A stretch of 64,000 nucleotides of DNA from CBDANW01 sp965197825 (GTDB lineage Bacteria; Acidobacteriota; Vicinamibacteria; Marinacidobacterales; DATDRI01), in assembly GCA_965197825.1 (NCBI GenBank), contig CBDANW010000003.1:1612001-1676000 (forward strand), in the 5' to 3' direction. The translations under genes were made by a program, and so were the position numbers. The notes under the pieces were generated by a model. The model saw nothing but the letters and a program-made list of their open reading frames with translations, was not told where the DNA came from and did not search any database. Of this stretch, positions 26,555 through 36,632 are shown piece after piece; the first letter of the stretch is position 1; every line of letters begins with the position of its first letter.

Positions 26555-29133
26555 TAGTCTTCCCTTCTGAGCTCGGTGGCAGGAGTGCGCGCCGCCCGCC
26601 AGGCGGGGTAGATGCTCGCCACGGCCGCGGCGATCAAGATCGCCACGGCTTCACCCACCAAGGCGCCCCACGGCCAATGGAGTGCGATCGTCCAACCGAA
26701 GTACGCGCGGTTGATGACGAAGACAAGAATGAAGGCCAACAACACGCCGCCCACTCCTCCCAACGCCAAGCCGTAGAGCGCCATGCCGATGCCCTTGCCG
26801 AGGTACGTGCGGAAGATCTGGACTCTTTCCGCGCCCAGGGCACGATAGAGCGCCAGCTCCGACACCCGCTCGCGCGCCATGACCAGGAGAGTCAGCGTGA
26901 TCCCGCAGACGGCAATCAGCAAGCTCATTATTCTCAGCAGCTCGGTCACCGCGAACGTCTGGTCGAAGATCTGAAAGACGCGCTCTCGCAGATCGCGATT
27001 GCTCCGAAACCGGAGCGGCACACCGGCAAAGCGGGACCGTAGCGCATCGACCGCGTGCTCCGCATCTATCCCAGGCTGCAGATAGAGTGCCAGATTGCTG
27101 ACGTTGCCCGGCCCGAAGTGCTCTTCCATGGTCGAGAGATCCACGAACGCGGCGCCCCCTTCGGAGCTGAAATCATAGTAGACGCCGGCGATGGGGAGAT
27201 AGACGCGCCCGCTTCGCCCGTAGAGGCTCAGGCGATCGCCCACGCCGAGCGCAAATTTTCTCGATAGAGGCTCGCTCACCACCACCGCTCCTTCTTCGTG
27301 AACGCGACGGAGCGCCTCCCCGCGCTCGCCTTCCAGAAATGAAAACCGTGCCTCCCGGACATCAATCCCCACGTCAAAACCCGCTAATGAAATGCGGCGG
27401 TTGTCATCGGGAACGGAACCGGGGTAGACGAAAAACCGCCGCAGCCGATCCACGGCGCGAACGCCTGCTTGACTCGCAATGTCCGAAACGAGCTCCGGCC
27501 CCATAGAACCTTCCGTGCGACCCCGCCCGCCGGACCTGCTCGTCACGTAGACATCGGCGCGAACCGTGGAGTCGATCATCACCTCGAGGGTCTGACGAAA
27601 GCTTCCCACCATCACCGTCACGCCGACCACCATGCATACCGCGACCGCGACCGCAGCGATGGCGAAGGGTGTCGTCTGGAGCTGCTGGCCCAGTCCACGG
27701 AAACCGAACACGAAACCGAAGCCGCCCCCTCGAACGAGCCGCGCCCCCTGCTGCACGAGAAGCGGCGCGACCAGTGGAATGGACAAGACCACGCCCAGTG
27801 CCAGAACGAAACCGGCCGGGCGCCATCCCTCCCCTCCCAGCCAATAGACAGCCCCCGTGACGGCAAGCAAGGCTAGCCCACCCACAAAAAGAGGTGCAGC
27901 GGCGGCTCCGATCCTCTCGTGGAGCGTAAACGCCGCGAGAAGGGCGCGCGTGTCTTTGCGACTGATGTCAAGAGCGGGAAAGATGGCGCCCAGCATCGCC
28001 CCGGCCAGACCGACGAGTGCTGCCAACGGAAAGAGCCAAATCGGCAGCACCAGCGTTTCGATCTGCTCCAGTAGATAGATGTTGGTCAACGTCGAACTCA
28101 CGCGATCGACGTAGGAGACCGCAGCCAGATAGCCGATGGGAATCCCCACGGCGACTCCGAGCATCGCCAGGAATCCAGTCTCGGCGAGAATGAGACCCAA
28201 GAGCTGTCCGCGCGTCGCACCCAACGATCGCAGGAGGCCAAAACCCACGCGGCGGCGTACCAACGAAGCCTGCGTGCTCGCAAAGACGAGAAAGGCTCCC
28301 ACGACCAGGCTGATCAAACTGAGTGCGGTGAGATTCAGCCGAAACGAGCTCAACAAGTTTGCGGCTTGGTTCTCCTGCTGCGCCGGCGTGAGAACGCGCA
28401 CCGACGGACCGAGCGTTTCCTCGAGCTCGGCGGCGACGCGCGCCACCGCCTCTTCCGATTCCACGCGCAGATCGATCTGGTGAATCTGCCCGCGGCGGCC
28501 GAAGAGCCCTTGTGCCTGCGCGATGTCCATCACCGCCAGACGGCGACTCGCCAACGCGCTCACCTTCTGAAAATCCACCAGCGCCCCGACGACAAGCTCC
28601 ACCCGGCGGGAGCCGCTCCAGACCTCGAAACGATCGCCGACCCGCCAACCGTGCTCTTCCGCGAACGCGGGCGTCACCGCGATCCAACCGGGATCGGCGA
28701 GCGTCGCGGCGAGCTCTCCGGGCGGCGTCTTCCAGGGAAGTCTCAACGGTGCGAAGAGATCGAAACCTAGAAGGTCGAGCGAAACCGGCGGGGCTCCGCC
28801 GTCGTCTTGGTCATCTCGGTCGGCCTGGGTAGGAGGCCCGGCGAGCCTCACCTCCAAACGAAAGAGGGGCCAGGCGGCTTGCACGCCGTCGACGGAAAGC
28901 ACGCGGGAATACAACGCCTCGGAAAGGGTCGGTGTCCGCCCCACGACGCTCAGATCGGCGGCGCCACTGATGGCCTGCACGCTTCCCTTGAACGTCCCGA
29001 GAGCATTCAGGTTGATGATCTGGATGGAAAGGACCGAGGCAACGCCGAGCGCAACGCCCAGCAGACTGAGCGCAAAAAGACTTCGGCCCGATCGGAACTG
29101 GGCAAGAAGATCTCGGGAGAAGTAGCGGATCAC
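26554..29133 (-). CDS. FtsX-type ABC transporter permease, duplicated fusion
   Basis: 859 residues from a GTG that overlaps the ATPase stop (GTGA). Layout: one transmembrane helix (SLFALSLLGVALGVASVLS), a large periplasmic MacB-like domain, three helices (LTALSLISLVVGAFLVFAST onward), then a second complete unit of helix, periplasmic domain and three helices. This is the AttF/AttG or LolC-like arrangement with both halves in one chain, about ten helices in all. The two FtsX signatures read LVRRRVGFGLLRSLGATRGQ and RVSELALYRALGAERVQIFR. It should move a lipid or lipoprotein-type substrate with the ATPase and the exported AttH-like protein. Confidence 0.9.
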   Translation of the reverse strand: MIRYFSRDLLAQFRSGRSLFALSLLGVALGVASVLSIQIINLNALGTFKGSVQAISGAADLSVVGRTPTLSEALYSRVLSVDGVQAAWPLFRLEVRLAGPPTQADRDDQDDGGAPPVSLDLLGFDLFAPLRLPWKTPPGELAATLADPGWIAVTPAFAEEHGWRVGDRFEVWSGSRRVELVVGALVDFQKVSALASRRLAVMDIAQAQGLFGRRGQIHQIDLRVESEEAVARVAAELEETLGPSVRVLTPAQQENQAANLLSSFRLNLTALSLISLVVGAFLVFASTQASLVRRRVGFGLLRSLGATRGQLLGLILAETGFLAMLGVAVGIPIGYLAAVSYVDRVSSTLTNIYLLEQIETLVLPIWLFPLAALVGLAGAMLGAIFPALDISRKDTRALLAAFTLHERIGAAAAPLFVGGLALLAVTGAVYWLGGEGWRPAGFVLALGVVLSIPLVAPLLVQQGARLVRGGGFGFVFGFRGLGQQLQTTPFAIAAVAVAVCMVVGVTVMVGSFRQTLEVMIDSTVRADVYVTSRSGGRGRTEGSMGPELVSDIASQAGVRAVDRLRRFFVYPGSVPDDNRRISLAGFDVGIDVREARFSFLEGERGEALRRVHEEGAVVVSEPLSRKFALGVGDRLSLYGRSGRVYLPIAGVYYDFSSEGGAAFVDLSTMEEHFGPGNVSNLALYLQPGIDAEHAVDALRSRFAGVPLRFRSNRDLRERVFQIFDQTFAVTELLRIMSLLIAVCGITLTLLVMARERVSELALYRALGAERVQIFRTYLGKGIGMALYGLALGGVGGVLLAFILVFVINRAYFGWTIALHWPWGALVGEAVAILIAAAVASIYPAWRAARTPATELRRED

Positions 29134-29819
29134 GAGGGCTCGAGGATGCCGCTGTGTAGTCGCCACATTTCATCGGCAAGACTGGCCAACTCCACGCTGT
29201 GCGTCACATAAATCAAGGTGCTCTTCTCTTCTTCGACGAGGCGGACGAGAAGCTCCATCACCTTGACCGAGTTCTCATCGTCCAGATTCCCGGTGGGCTC
29301 GTCGGCGAGAAGAAGCTGTGGCCGGCGCAGCAGGGCACGACAGATAGCCACCCGCTGCATCTCGCCGCCGCTCAGTTTTTGGGCGGGATCCCCGGCTCGA
29401 TCCTGCAGGCCGACTCTCTCGAGCAGATCGCCGACGCGCGCGTCGTTGTCGCTCGCAGCGTCGCCGGCGATCCAACCCGGCAGGATGATGTTCTCACGCA
29501 CGGTCAAGTGGGGCAGCAAGTGGAAAAACTGAAAGACCAGGCCGATCCTTTCCCGCCTCTGCAACGTGCGCTCGCGCTCGGACAGCTCGGCAAGGTTTCT
29601 TCCCAGAAACGACACGCTGCCTTCTGAAGGGATGTCGATACCAGCCGCCAGATGTAATAGCGTCGACTTCCCGCTTCCGCTCCGGCCTGTGATGGCAACC
29701 TTCCGTCCGGAAGAAATCCGGATCGAGACGTTCTGGAGCGCGTGCAACACCGCTCCGCTCGCTTGGCGATAGCTCTTGGAGACTTCGTCGAAGGTCAGAA
29801 TGGGGGGGACGTCGTTCAT
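29130..29819 (-). CDS. ABC transporter ATPase (LolD/MacB-like)
   Basis: 229 residues with all motifs: Walker A GRSGSGKSTLLHL, Q-loop GLVFQFFHLLP, signature LSGGEMQRVAICRAL, Walker B LLLADEPTGNLDD and the H-loop IYVTHSVELA. The FHLLPHLTVREN and DEPTGNLD segments are those of the LolD/MacB/FtsE subfamily that works with FtsX-type permeases. It starts the ATPase-permease-AttH operon, 25 bp after the xdhC stop, so it may be transcribed together with the cox cluster upstream. Confidence 0.93.
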   Translation of the reverse strand: MNDVPPILTFDEVSKSYRQASGAVLHALQNVSIRISSGRKVAITGRSGSGKSTLLHLAAGIDIPSEGSVSFLGRNLAELSERERTLQRRERIGLVFQFFHLLPHLTVRENIILPGWIAGDAASDNDARVGDLLERVGLQDRAGDPAQKLSGGEMQRVAICRALLRRPQLLLADEPTGNLDDENSVKVMELLVRLVEEEKSTLIYVTHSVELASLADEMWRLHSGILEPS

Positions 29820-29844
29820 GAGAGGACGGCGGATCCAGCGGGTA

Positions 29845-30870
29845 TCAGCGGGCGAGCTTGCCGTTTCTGGCGGCGACGATCTGTGCCATCACCGCCAAGG
29901 CGATCTCCTCGGGCGTACGGGCGCCGATGTCGAGACCGATGGGTGCCCACAACTGGTCGAGGTGTTCCTCGGACAACCCGCCTTCAAGAAGCCGCTTTCG
30001 CCGTTTCTCGTGCGTCTTTCGGCTACCGAGGGCTCCCACGTAGAATGCCGGGCTCTGGAGCGCGCTTCGCAGAGCAGGATCGTCCAGCTTCGGATCATGC
30101 CTGAGCACTGCCACCGCGGTCGAGCGATTCAAACCGATCTCTTGCACCGCCTCCGCCGGCCACTCCGACATCAACCGGTCGGCGTGTGGGAATCTCTCCT
30201 CGCTGCCGAAGACCTCGCGGGGATCGACGATCACCGTTCGATAACCGAGCGTTTTTGCCAGAGCGGTCAATGAGATCGCAATGTGGACGCCTCCCACGAC
30301 GATTAAGGTGGGCGGCGGCGTGATGACGTCAAGGAACACTTCGGTGTCTTGCGGTCGAGACCGGCGCGAGAGTCCCTCGGCAAGAGCCGCGCGCGCTTCG
30401 GCAACGACATTGTCGTCCAGGCCTTCGCCGAGCCGTCCGGAAAGAGTTCCTTCTTCTTCGACGACGACCTCGCGACCCACGCCCGGCCCGCCGATCGCCG
30501 TCACCGAGACGATGGGTCGTCCCTCATCCACTGCCTTCTTGATTTCTCGGAACGACTCGGGCTCCAAGGTCTTGACGAAGATCTCGATCTTCCCCCCGCA
30601 GGCCAAGCCAACACCCCAGGCCGGCTCGTCGCTCACGCCGAAGTGAAGGAGGCGCGGCTTGCCGGTCTCGATGACCTCCATGCCCGCCTCCACGACCGCC
30701 GTTTCCACGCAACCCCCGCTCACCGATCCCGCAATCCGCGCATCGGAGGTCATTGCCATCTTGGCGCCGATCCTGCGGGGTGCCGAACCCCAGGTCTCGA
30801 TCACGGTAGCGAGCGCAATCCGCTCGCCCTCGGCCCGCCACCGCTCGATATCTTGCATGACGTCGAACAT
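29845..30870 (-). CDS. xdhC: XdhC/CoxI-family molybdenum-cofactor maturation protein
   Basis: 341 residues. The N-terminal XdhC_CoxI domain reads IALATVIETWGSAPRRIGAK, GSVSGGCVETAVVEAG and VGLACGGKIEIFVK. The C-terminal Rossmann XdhC_C domain reads TLIVVGGVHIAISLTALAKT, STAVAVLRHDPKLDDPALR, YVGALGSRKTHEKR and ARTPEEIALAVMAQIVA. XdhC binds molybdenum cofactor and helps insert the sulfurated form into the large subunit. It closes the coxSLMDE gene series, 10 bp after coxE. Confidence 0.92.
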   Translation of the reverse strand: MFDVMQDIERWRAEGERIALATVIETWGSAPRRIGAKMAMTSDARIAGSVSGGCVETAVVEAGMEVIETGKPRLLHFGVSDEPAWGVGLACGGKIEIFVKTLEPESFREIKKAVDEGRPIVSVTAIGGPGVGREVVVEEEGTLSGRLGEGLDDNVVAEARAALAEGLSRRSRPQDTEVFLDVITPPPTLIVVGGVHIAISLTALAKTLGYRTVIVDPREVFGSEERFPHADRLMSEWPAEAVQEIGLNRSTAVAVLRHDPKLDDPALRSALQSPAFYVGALGSRKTHEKRRKRLLEGGLSEEHLDQLWAPIGLDIGARTPEEIALAVMAQIVAARNGKLAR

Positions 30871-30880
30871 ATTGCTCTCC

Positions 30881-32102
30881 TCAGCTCGCCTTCACTCGCC
30901 GCCAAGTGTGCCTCGGTGTACCCCTTCGGCCGATCCGAGAAAGATGCAGCGCCAGCTCTTCCAAGCTAGCAAGGTCGTGCACGGGAAGAAAATCGTCCAC
31001 GAAAAGCAATGCCGCTTGCATCCCGCGCGTCAGCGGCTCATAGGCCGGAGACCCCAGCAAAGGATTGAGCCAGATCAACCGGTAGCAGCTTCGAGCGAGC
31101 CGCGCCATCTCTTGCTTCAATAGCTCGGGCTCACCGCGATCCCAACCGTCGCTGATGAGTAGAACCACGGCCCCGCTGCCCAAAATTCTGCGCGCCCAGG
31201 TGAAGTTGAAATCCTTGAGCGACTGTCCAATCCGCGTTCCGCCCGACCAGTCGGGAACGGAGCGCGAGACCTCGCCCAACGCGCGCTCCACGTCGCGATC
31301 CTGCATGTGCCTGCTGATGTAGCTAAGACGAGTGCCAAACAAGAATGCTTCCACCCGCTGATCCAGTCCACTGGCGAGACTATAGATGAAGTGTAAGAGC
31401 AACCGCGTGTAGCGCTCCATCGAGCCGCTGATGTCGGCAAGGATCACGAGAGGGCGGGGCTTGTGACGGCGCTCGCGGCGAGACCACTCGACCACCTCTC
31501 CCCCTCGCGTCAGGCTTTGCCTCAGCGTGCGCCGCAAGTCGAGCCGATCGCCGTGCCCCAGCCTCTGGCGTCGCGTACGACGTTCCCCGAGCTGCCAGAC
31601 GAGCTCCGACATGAGACGTTTCATGGCCTCAAGCTCCTCACTCGTCAAATCGGCGAAATCCTTACGCCGCAAGAGCGCGCGCGGCGTACGTGCGCGCCGC
31701 TTCGAGAACGGGAGGGCTGTCATCGCGCGCTTCCTTGCGCGAGCCCTCCTCGTTTTTTTGCGAAGGAGACGCCACCTCCAAGGGACGTCGGCGCCGAGCT
31801 CTCTGAACCCACAAGCTCAAATCGACCGTGTTCCAGTCTTCGACCGACTTCTGCCAGAACATCTCGAAAGCCTCGTCGAACAACGTGAAATCCTCTTGCC
31901 GATGAACCAACAGGCTTCGCGCGGCGTGATAGAAATCGTCTCGGTGGCCAATATCGATATGCCCGAGCGCGTGTACGAGATCGATCATCCGTCCCGGGTT
32001 GACGTCCAGACCGAGGCCACGCAGCAGATGGCCGAAGAGGATCAAGTTATGGAAGAGGTTGCTTGGCGGAAGCGGATCGCCGGTCGGGATTCGAGATGGC
32101 AC
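30881..32102 (-). pseudogene. coxE: CoxE-like VWA-domain protein, frameshifted
   Basis: From a GTG 13 bp after the coxD stop the frame reads NLILFGHLLRGLGLDVNPGR then FYHAARSLLVHRQEDFTLFD, the N-terminal half of CoxE. Near 31700 the frame is lost in a GC-rich stretch and continues one frame over with LLRRKDFADLTSEELEAMKR. The VWA part has PLVILADISGSMERYTRLLL (MIDAS DxSxS) and DWSGGTRIGQSLKDF. CoxE with the AAA protein CoxD sulfurates or remodels the Mo hydroxylase. One base would restore the frame, so this may be a sequencing indel. Confidence 0.85.
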
Positions 32103-32115
32103 GATGGATCGGCCG

Positions 32116-33004
32116 CTAACCGGTGGCTTGAACGCGCTCCAGGATCGCGCGGGCATTCTCGCCGCTTATCTTCTCGACATCATCCTGGTACTTTAGAATC
32201 ACGCCCAGGGTTTCTTCGACCGCGCTCTCGTCGAGCGCCTTCTTGTCGAGAGCCATGAGCGCTTCGGTCCAGTCGAGCGTCTCGGCGACTCCAGGGAATT
32301 TGTACAGGTCCGTAGCACGGATCTCCTGTATGAAATGGGTCACCTGTCGCGCGAGGCGAGCGGGCGCGTCGGGAACCTTGGCACGGACGATATCCAGCTC
32401 TTTTTCGAATGAGGGGTAATCGATCCAAAAATAGAGACAGCGACGCTTTAAGGCATCGTGCACTTCCCGGGTGCGATTAGAGGTGACCATCACGACCGGG
32501 CGGTGCTCGGCGGTGATGGTGCCGATCTCCGGAATGGTGATTTGGAAATCAGAAAGGATCTCGAGCAAAATAGGCCTCGAATTCCTCGTCGCTGCGATCC
32601 ACCTCGTCCACCAAAAGCACCGGTGCTCTGTCCCGAGAGTGCTCGATCGCCTGGAGGAGAGGCCTCTTCAGGAGAAACTCGGGGCCAAAGAGCTCCGCTT
32701 CGTCCGGCTTCTCCTTACGTGACTCCGCCAAGCGAATGTGCATCATCTGCCGGCTGTAGTTCCACTCGTACACGGCATGGTGCACGTCCAATCCCTCGTA
32801 GCACTGCAGCCGAATGAGCTCGGTGTCGAGGAGTCGGGCGACGACCTTGGCCACCTCCGTCTTCCCCACCCCCGCTTCGCCCTCCAAGAAGAGTGGCCGA
32901 CCCAGCTTGAGGGCGAGAAAAATGGCGGTCGCCAGCCCGCGATCCGCTATGTAGAGCTGCTCGCGAAGGGCGGCCTGAAGGTCGTTGATGGATTGGATGT
33001 TCAA
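32116..33004 (-). pseudogene. coxD: CoxD-like MoxR AAA ATPase, homopolymer frameshift
   Basis: 295 residues if one base is removed. Walker A is GEAGVGKTEVAKVVARLL, Walker B LLVDEVDRSDEEFEAY, followed in the other frame by LLEILSDFQITIPEIG, then sensor 1 VMVTSNRTREVHDALKRRCL. The frame breaks at a run of four A (four T on the coding strand) at 32567-32570; three would restore LLEILSD. CoxD is the ATPase partner of CoxE in active-site maturation of CO dehydrogenase-type enzymes. The gene otherwise looks complete. Confidence 0.88.
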
Positions 33005-33061
33005 TTTCGTCTTCCTGTAGCCGCCAGGATAGACGCTTGCCGGAGGCCAATCAAGGGCAGG

Positions 33062-33934
33062 TTACTTCTTGCGTTTCGCCTCGGCCGCGGCCTGGGTCAG
33101 CGCACGCTTCGCCAAGACCGTTGCCAGGTGGGCGCGATACTCGCCCGAGGCATAAGTGTCGCTCAGTGGTGTGTCGATCGCACGGGCGACCTTAGCGACG
33201 GCTTCCGCGATGGCCGCGGCCGTCGGGGACTCGCCCACCAACGCTTTCTCTACCGCGACGACCACAAGCGGATTCGGTGTCGCCCCACCTACGACGAGTC
33301 TCACCTTGGAGAAGACACCCTCCTTCACCGACACCACCGCCGCAACGCCGACGACCGCGTAGCCCGACCCGGGATGCGGGTGTTTCAGGTAGACGCCCGC
33401 CGTTCCCGACTTCATCGCCGGAACTTGAACGGAGGTCAATACCTCGACGGGCTTGAGCGCGGTGGTGAAGAAATCCTTGAAGAATCTCTCGGCGGGAATC
33501 TGACGCTTTCCCCGAGCACCGGTGGCGACCAGCTTGCCACCCAGCGCCACGATGACCGTCGGGAAGTCCGCCGCCGGATCGGCGTGCGCCAAGCTGCCCC
33601 CGATCGTGCCGCGATTCCGCACTTGCAGATCCCCGATTTGAGCCGCCGTATCGGCCAAGACGGGACACGCTTTCCTCAGCGCTTTCGACGCGGCGATCGC
33701 CGCATGTGTCGTCATCGCGCCGATCTGAGCGGACGCCCCGGAGGTCTTGATTCCCGACAAGCCATTGATCCGCCCGATGTCGATCAAGGCAGAGGGCGAG
33801 CTGACTCGTAGCTTCATCGCCGGCAGAAGGCTGTGCCCCCCGGCGAGGATCGCGGCGTCTTTGTGCTTGCGAAGGAGTTGCACCGCGTTCTTCAAGTTCT
33901 TGGGCCGGTAGTAGTCGAAACTGGCGGAGTACAT
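33062..33934 (-). CDS. coxM: Molybdenum hydroxylase FAD-binding subunit (CoxM/CutM-like)
   Basis: 290 residues. The two FAD pyrophosphate motifs are AILAGGHSLLPAMKLR (residues ~29-44) and RNRGTIGGSLAHADPAADF (residues ~104-122). YRPKNLKNAVQLLRKH is the usual start and VRLVVGGATPNPLVV belongs to the C-terminal domain. It passes electrons from the Mo centre and 2Fe-2S clusters to an acceptor such as quinone. It lies 116 bp after coxL and 57 bp before coxD. Confidence 0.93.
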   Translation of the reverse strand: MYSASFDYYRPKNLKNAVQLLRKHKDAAILAGGHSLLPAMKLRVSSPSALIDIGRINGLSGIKTSGASAQIGAMTTHAAIAASKALRKACPVLADTAAQIGDLQVRNRGTIGGSLAHADPAADFPTVIVALGGKLVATGARGKRQIPAERFFKDFFTTALKPVEVLTSVQVPAMKSGTAGVYLKHPHPGSGYAVVGVAAVVSVKEGVFSKVRLVVGGATPNPLVVVAVEKALVGESPTAAAIAEAVAKVARAIDTPLSDTYASGEYRAHLATVLAKRALTQAAAEAKRKK

Positions 33935-34050
33935 CGTCTATCCCTTGTCTGTATTAGTGCCGCGGGGCCCCACCGCCGCCTGGCGAGGTCCGGACAAGGC
34001 ACCCACGTAATTTGGCGGCCGGAGGTGCCTGCGCCTTCGTCGGTCGTTCC

Positions 34051-36492
34051 TCAATGTTCGCTCACTCCTCGTTCGCTCGCTGTCATCCGCTCGCGCAGGC
34101 TGACTCTTTTTTGGACAGCCTGCCCGGCGGTCGTCTGCGTCTTGCGGGCCGACTCCAAGGCTCGCCAGACGCGCTCCGGGGTGAGCGGCATGTCGATGTG
34201 CCTGATGCCAAATGGGGCCAAGGCGTCCAGAACCGCGTTGGTGACGGTGACGGTCGCTGCAATCGTGCCCATCTCCCCAGCACCCTTGACACCGAGCGGA
34301 TTGTGCGGCGAAGGCGTCTCGATGCGATCGATCTCGAAGTGAGGGAAGCTCTCGGCGCGAGGCACGGCGTACTCCATCAACGAGCCGGTAAGAAGCTGCC
34401 CGTCTTCGTCGTAGATGCCGTGCTCCCACAAGGCCTGCCCCACGCCTTGTGGGATGCCGCCTTGGATCTGTCCCTCCACGATGGTGGGATTGATGACGTT
34501 GCCCACATCATCGACCGCGAAGTACTTCTGGATCGCGATCTCTCCCGTGTCGGGATCGATCTCGATCTGCGCAATATGCGCGCTGTTGGGAAACGTGAAA
34601 TTGACCGGATCGTAGAAAGACGTCTCTTCCAAACCAGGTTCCATGCCATCCGGAAGACTGTGGGCGGTGTAGGCCGCAAAAGCCACTTCGCCGAAGGCTT
34701 TCGCTTTATCCGGTGATCCCTTCACATAGATCTTTCCGGTATCCTGGTCGTAGACGATGTCCTCTTCCGCCGCCTCCAGCAGATGGGCGGCGAGCTTGAT
34801 GACTTTGGCTCGGATCTTCTCGGCGCTCTTGACCAGAGCACTTCCCCCAACGGCGGCGCTTCGACTCCCATAGGTTCCCATACCGAATGGAACACGTCCC
34901 GTGTCTCCGTGAACCACCTCGATGTCTTCGTAACCAATTCCCAACTCGTCGGCGACCACCTGCGCAAACGTGGTCTCGTGCCCCTGCCCGTGGGCGTGAG
35001 AGCCGGTGAAAACGGTGACCTTGCCGGTAGGGTGGACGCGGATCGATCCGGCTTCCCAAAGACCGACCGCCAAACCCAGTGAACCCGCCACCGCGGAGGG
35101 AGCGGGGCCACTGGCCTCGACGCACCCGCTAACGCCGATGCCCACGAGCCGTCCTCGTTGGCGAGCCTTCTCTTGCGCTGTTCGCAGTCCGTGATAGTCC
35201 GAGAGCTTGAGGGCGGCATCGAAGAGTTTCTGGTAGTTCCCACTGTCGTAGAGGAACGCCACGGGGGTCTGGTAGGGCTGCTCGTCGGCGGGGATTAGGT
35301 TCTTGAGACGAATCTCCAGCGGATCCATTCCCAGTTCCCGTGCCGCGACATCCACCAACCGCTCCACAAGGTAGGCCATCTCGGGCCGCCCCGCCCCTCG
35401 GTAGGCGTCGGTGGGAACGGTATTGGTGTACGTGCCCCAGACCTCACCCCACAGGCCCTTCACCTTGTAGAGACCAGACAGAAGCGTAAGGTAGGACGCC
35501 GTGGGTATGTACGAGCCCAAGGTCGACATATAGGCTCCCATGCTCGCCCACGTGGAAACGCGGATGCCGGTGATGGTGCCGTCGTTCTTGAGTGCCATCT
35601 TGCAGGAGGTGACATGGTCGCGTCCTTGCGCATCCGAAACGTAGGACTCTACGCGCGTGCATACCCACTTCGCGGGACGATCTAGCTTCCGCGCCACCCA
35701 GGACGTGATGATGTCCTCCGGGTAGTGAGGGATCTTGCTTCCGAACCCGCCCCCCACGTCGGGCGAGATCACTCGTAGCTTTTGCTCGGGTATTCCCATG
35801 GTGAACGCGCTCATCAAGAGACGCACCACATGGGGGTTCTGGCTGGTCACCCACAGCGTCAGCTCTTCGGAGCTGGAATTCCATTGAGCCACCGCTGCCC
35901 GAGGCTCGACGGCGTTAGGAATCAACCGTTGGTTGATGAGCTCCAGCTCGGTCACGTGGTCGGCCTCGGAGAAGGCCTTCTCGCAAGCGTCTTTGTCCCC
36001 AAGCGACCAAATGAAGCCGGTATTGTCGGGAACGTCATCGTGAAGCCGGGGCGCTCCTTTCTCGGTGGTGGCTCGCGGATCGATGACGGCGGGCAAAGGC
36101 TCATAACCGACCTTGATGAGCTCGAGCGCGTCGTGGGCGATATAGGGATCTTCGGCGGCTACGACCGCTACCCCATCGCCAACATGTCTGGCCTTGTCGA
36201 CGGTGAGTGGGTAGTGGGTCGGCACTTTGATGTCGGGAACATTGAAGGCGCAGGGCATGGGGTTGCAGCCGCCATCCACCAGATCCTGACCGGTGAAGAC
36301 GGCGACCACACCGGGAAGCGCCTCCGCCTTCTTAATATCGATTTTCTCGATCTTGGCGTGTCCGTAAGGGCTCCGTTTGATGGCGAGGTGCACCATGTTT
36401 GATAGGGACATGTTGGCGACGTAGTTGCCTTTGCCTTGGATGAAGCGCGGGTCTTCGACACGCCGGACCCGTTGACCAACGAACTTGGCCAT
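34051..36492 (-). CDS. coxL: Form II molybdenum hydroxylase large subunit (CoxL-like)
   Basis: 813 residues, xanthine dehydrogenase family Mo-binding subunit. The start is FVGQRVRRVEDPRFIQGKGN; GGGFGSKIPHYPED binds the cofactor. The active-site loop reads AYRGAGR, the form II signature. True CO dehydrogenases (form I) have AYRCSFR with a Cu-binding Cys, so CO oxidation is not supported; an aldehyde, purine or other heterocycle is likelier. SHAHGQGHETTFAQ is the molybdopterin Gln loop, and LGVKGAGEMGTIA carries the catalytic Glu. The start overlaps the coxS stop (TGATG). The last ~30 residues (RMTASERGVSEH) are unusually polar and lie in a repeat-like Ser/Arg stretch. Confidence 0.93.
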   Translation of the reverse strand: MAKFVGQRVRRVEDPRFIQGKGNYVANMSLSNMVHLAIKRSPYGHAKIEKIDIKKAEALPGVVAVFTGQDLVDGGCNPMPCAFNVPDIKVPTHYPLTVDKARHVGDGVAVVAAEDPYIAHDALELIKVGYEPLPAVIDPRATTEKGAPRLHDDVPDNTGFIWSLGDKDACEKAFSEADHVTELELINQRLIPNAVEPRAAVAQWNSSSEELTLWVTSQNPHVVRLLMSAFTMGIPEQKLRVISPDVGGGFGSKIPHYPEDIITSWVARKLDRPAKWVCTRVESYVSDAQGRDHVTSCKMALKNDGTITGIRVSTWASMGAYMSTLGSYIPTASYLTLLSGLYKVKGLWGEVWGTYTNTVPTDAYRGAGRPEMAYLVERLVDVAARELGMDPLEIRLKNLIPADEQPYQTPVAFLYDSGNYQKLFDAALKLSDYHGLRTAQEKARQRGRLVGIGVSGCVEASGPAPSAVAGSLGLAVGLWEAGSIRVHPTGKVTVFTGSHAHGQGHETTFAQVVADELGIGYEDIEVVHGDTGRVPFGMGTYGSRSAAVGGSALVKSAEKIRAKVIKLAAHLLEAAEEDIVYDQDTGKIYVKGSPDKAKAFGEVAFAAYTAHSLPDGMEPGLEETSFYDPVNFTFPNSAHIAQIEIDPDTGEIAIQKYFAVDDVGNVINPTIVEGQIQGGIPQGVGQALWEHGIYDEDGQLLTGSLMEYAVPRAESFPHFEIDRIETPSPHNPLGVKGAGEMGTIAATVTVTNAVLDALAPFGIRHIDMPLTPERVWRALESARKTQTTAGQAVQKRVSLRERMTASERGVSEH

Positions 36493-36632
36493 CAGGCCCT
36501 TCCCTTCTTTCCCTTGAGGGCCACCGCGGCGGCGATCGACCGCACGATGTTCTGATAGCCGGTGCAGCGGCAGATGTTACCTTCCAGACCGCGACGAATG
36601 TCCTTTCCGCAGGCGTCAGTTCCGGTGGAGCT
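36492..36632 (-). pseudogene. coxS: 2Fe-2S subunit (CoxS-like), C-terminal fragment only
   Basis: The last ~45 codons read DIRRGLEGNICRCTGYQNIV then RSIAAAVALKGKKGRA, the C-terminal cluster-binding motif CRCTGYQ of the small subunit. The N-terminal ferredoxin domain with its first four cysteines is missing. Sequence upstream of about 36632 is unrelated and soon enters a hairpin repeat and an IS256-family copy. The remaining Mo and FAD subunits therefore lack their electron-transfer partner at this locus. Confidence 0.87.

Noticed and set aside
34051..36492. Aerobic CO dehydrogenase (form I)
   Set aside because: The active-site loop is AYRGAGR, not AYRCSFR, so the copper-binding cysteine is absent.
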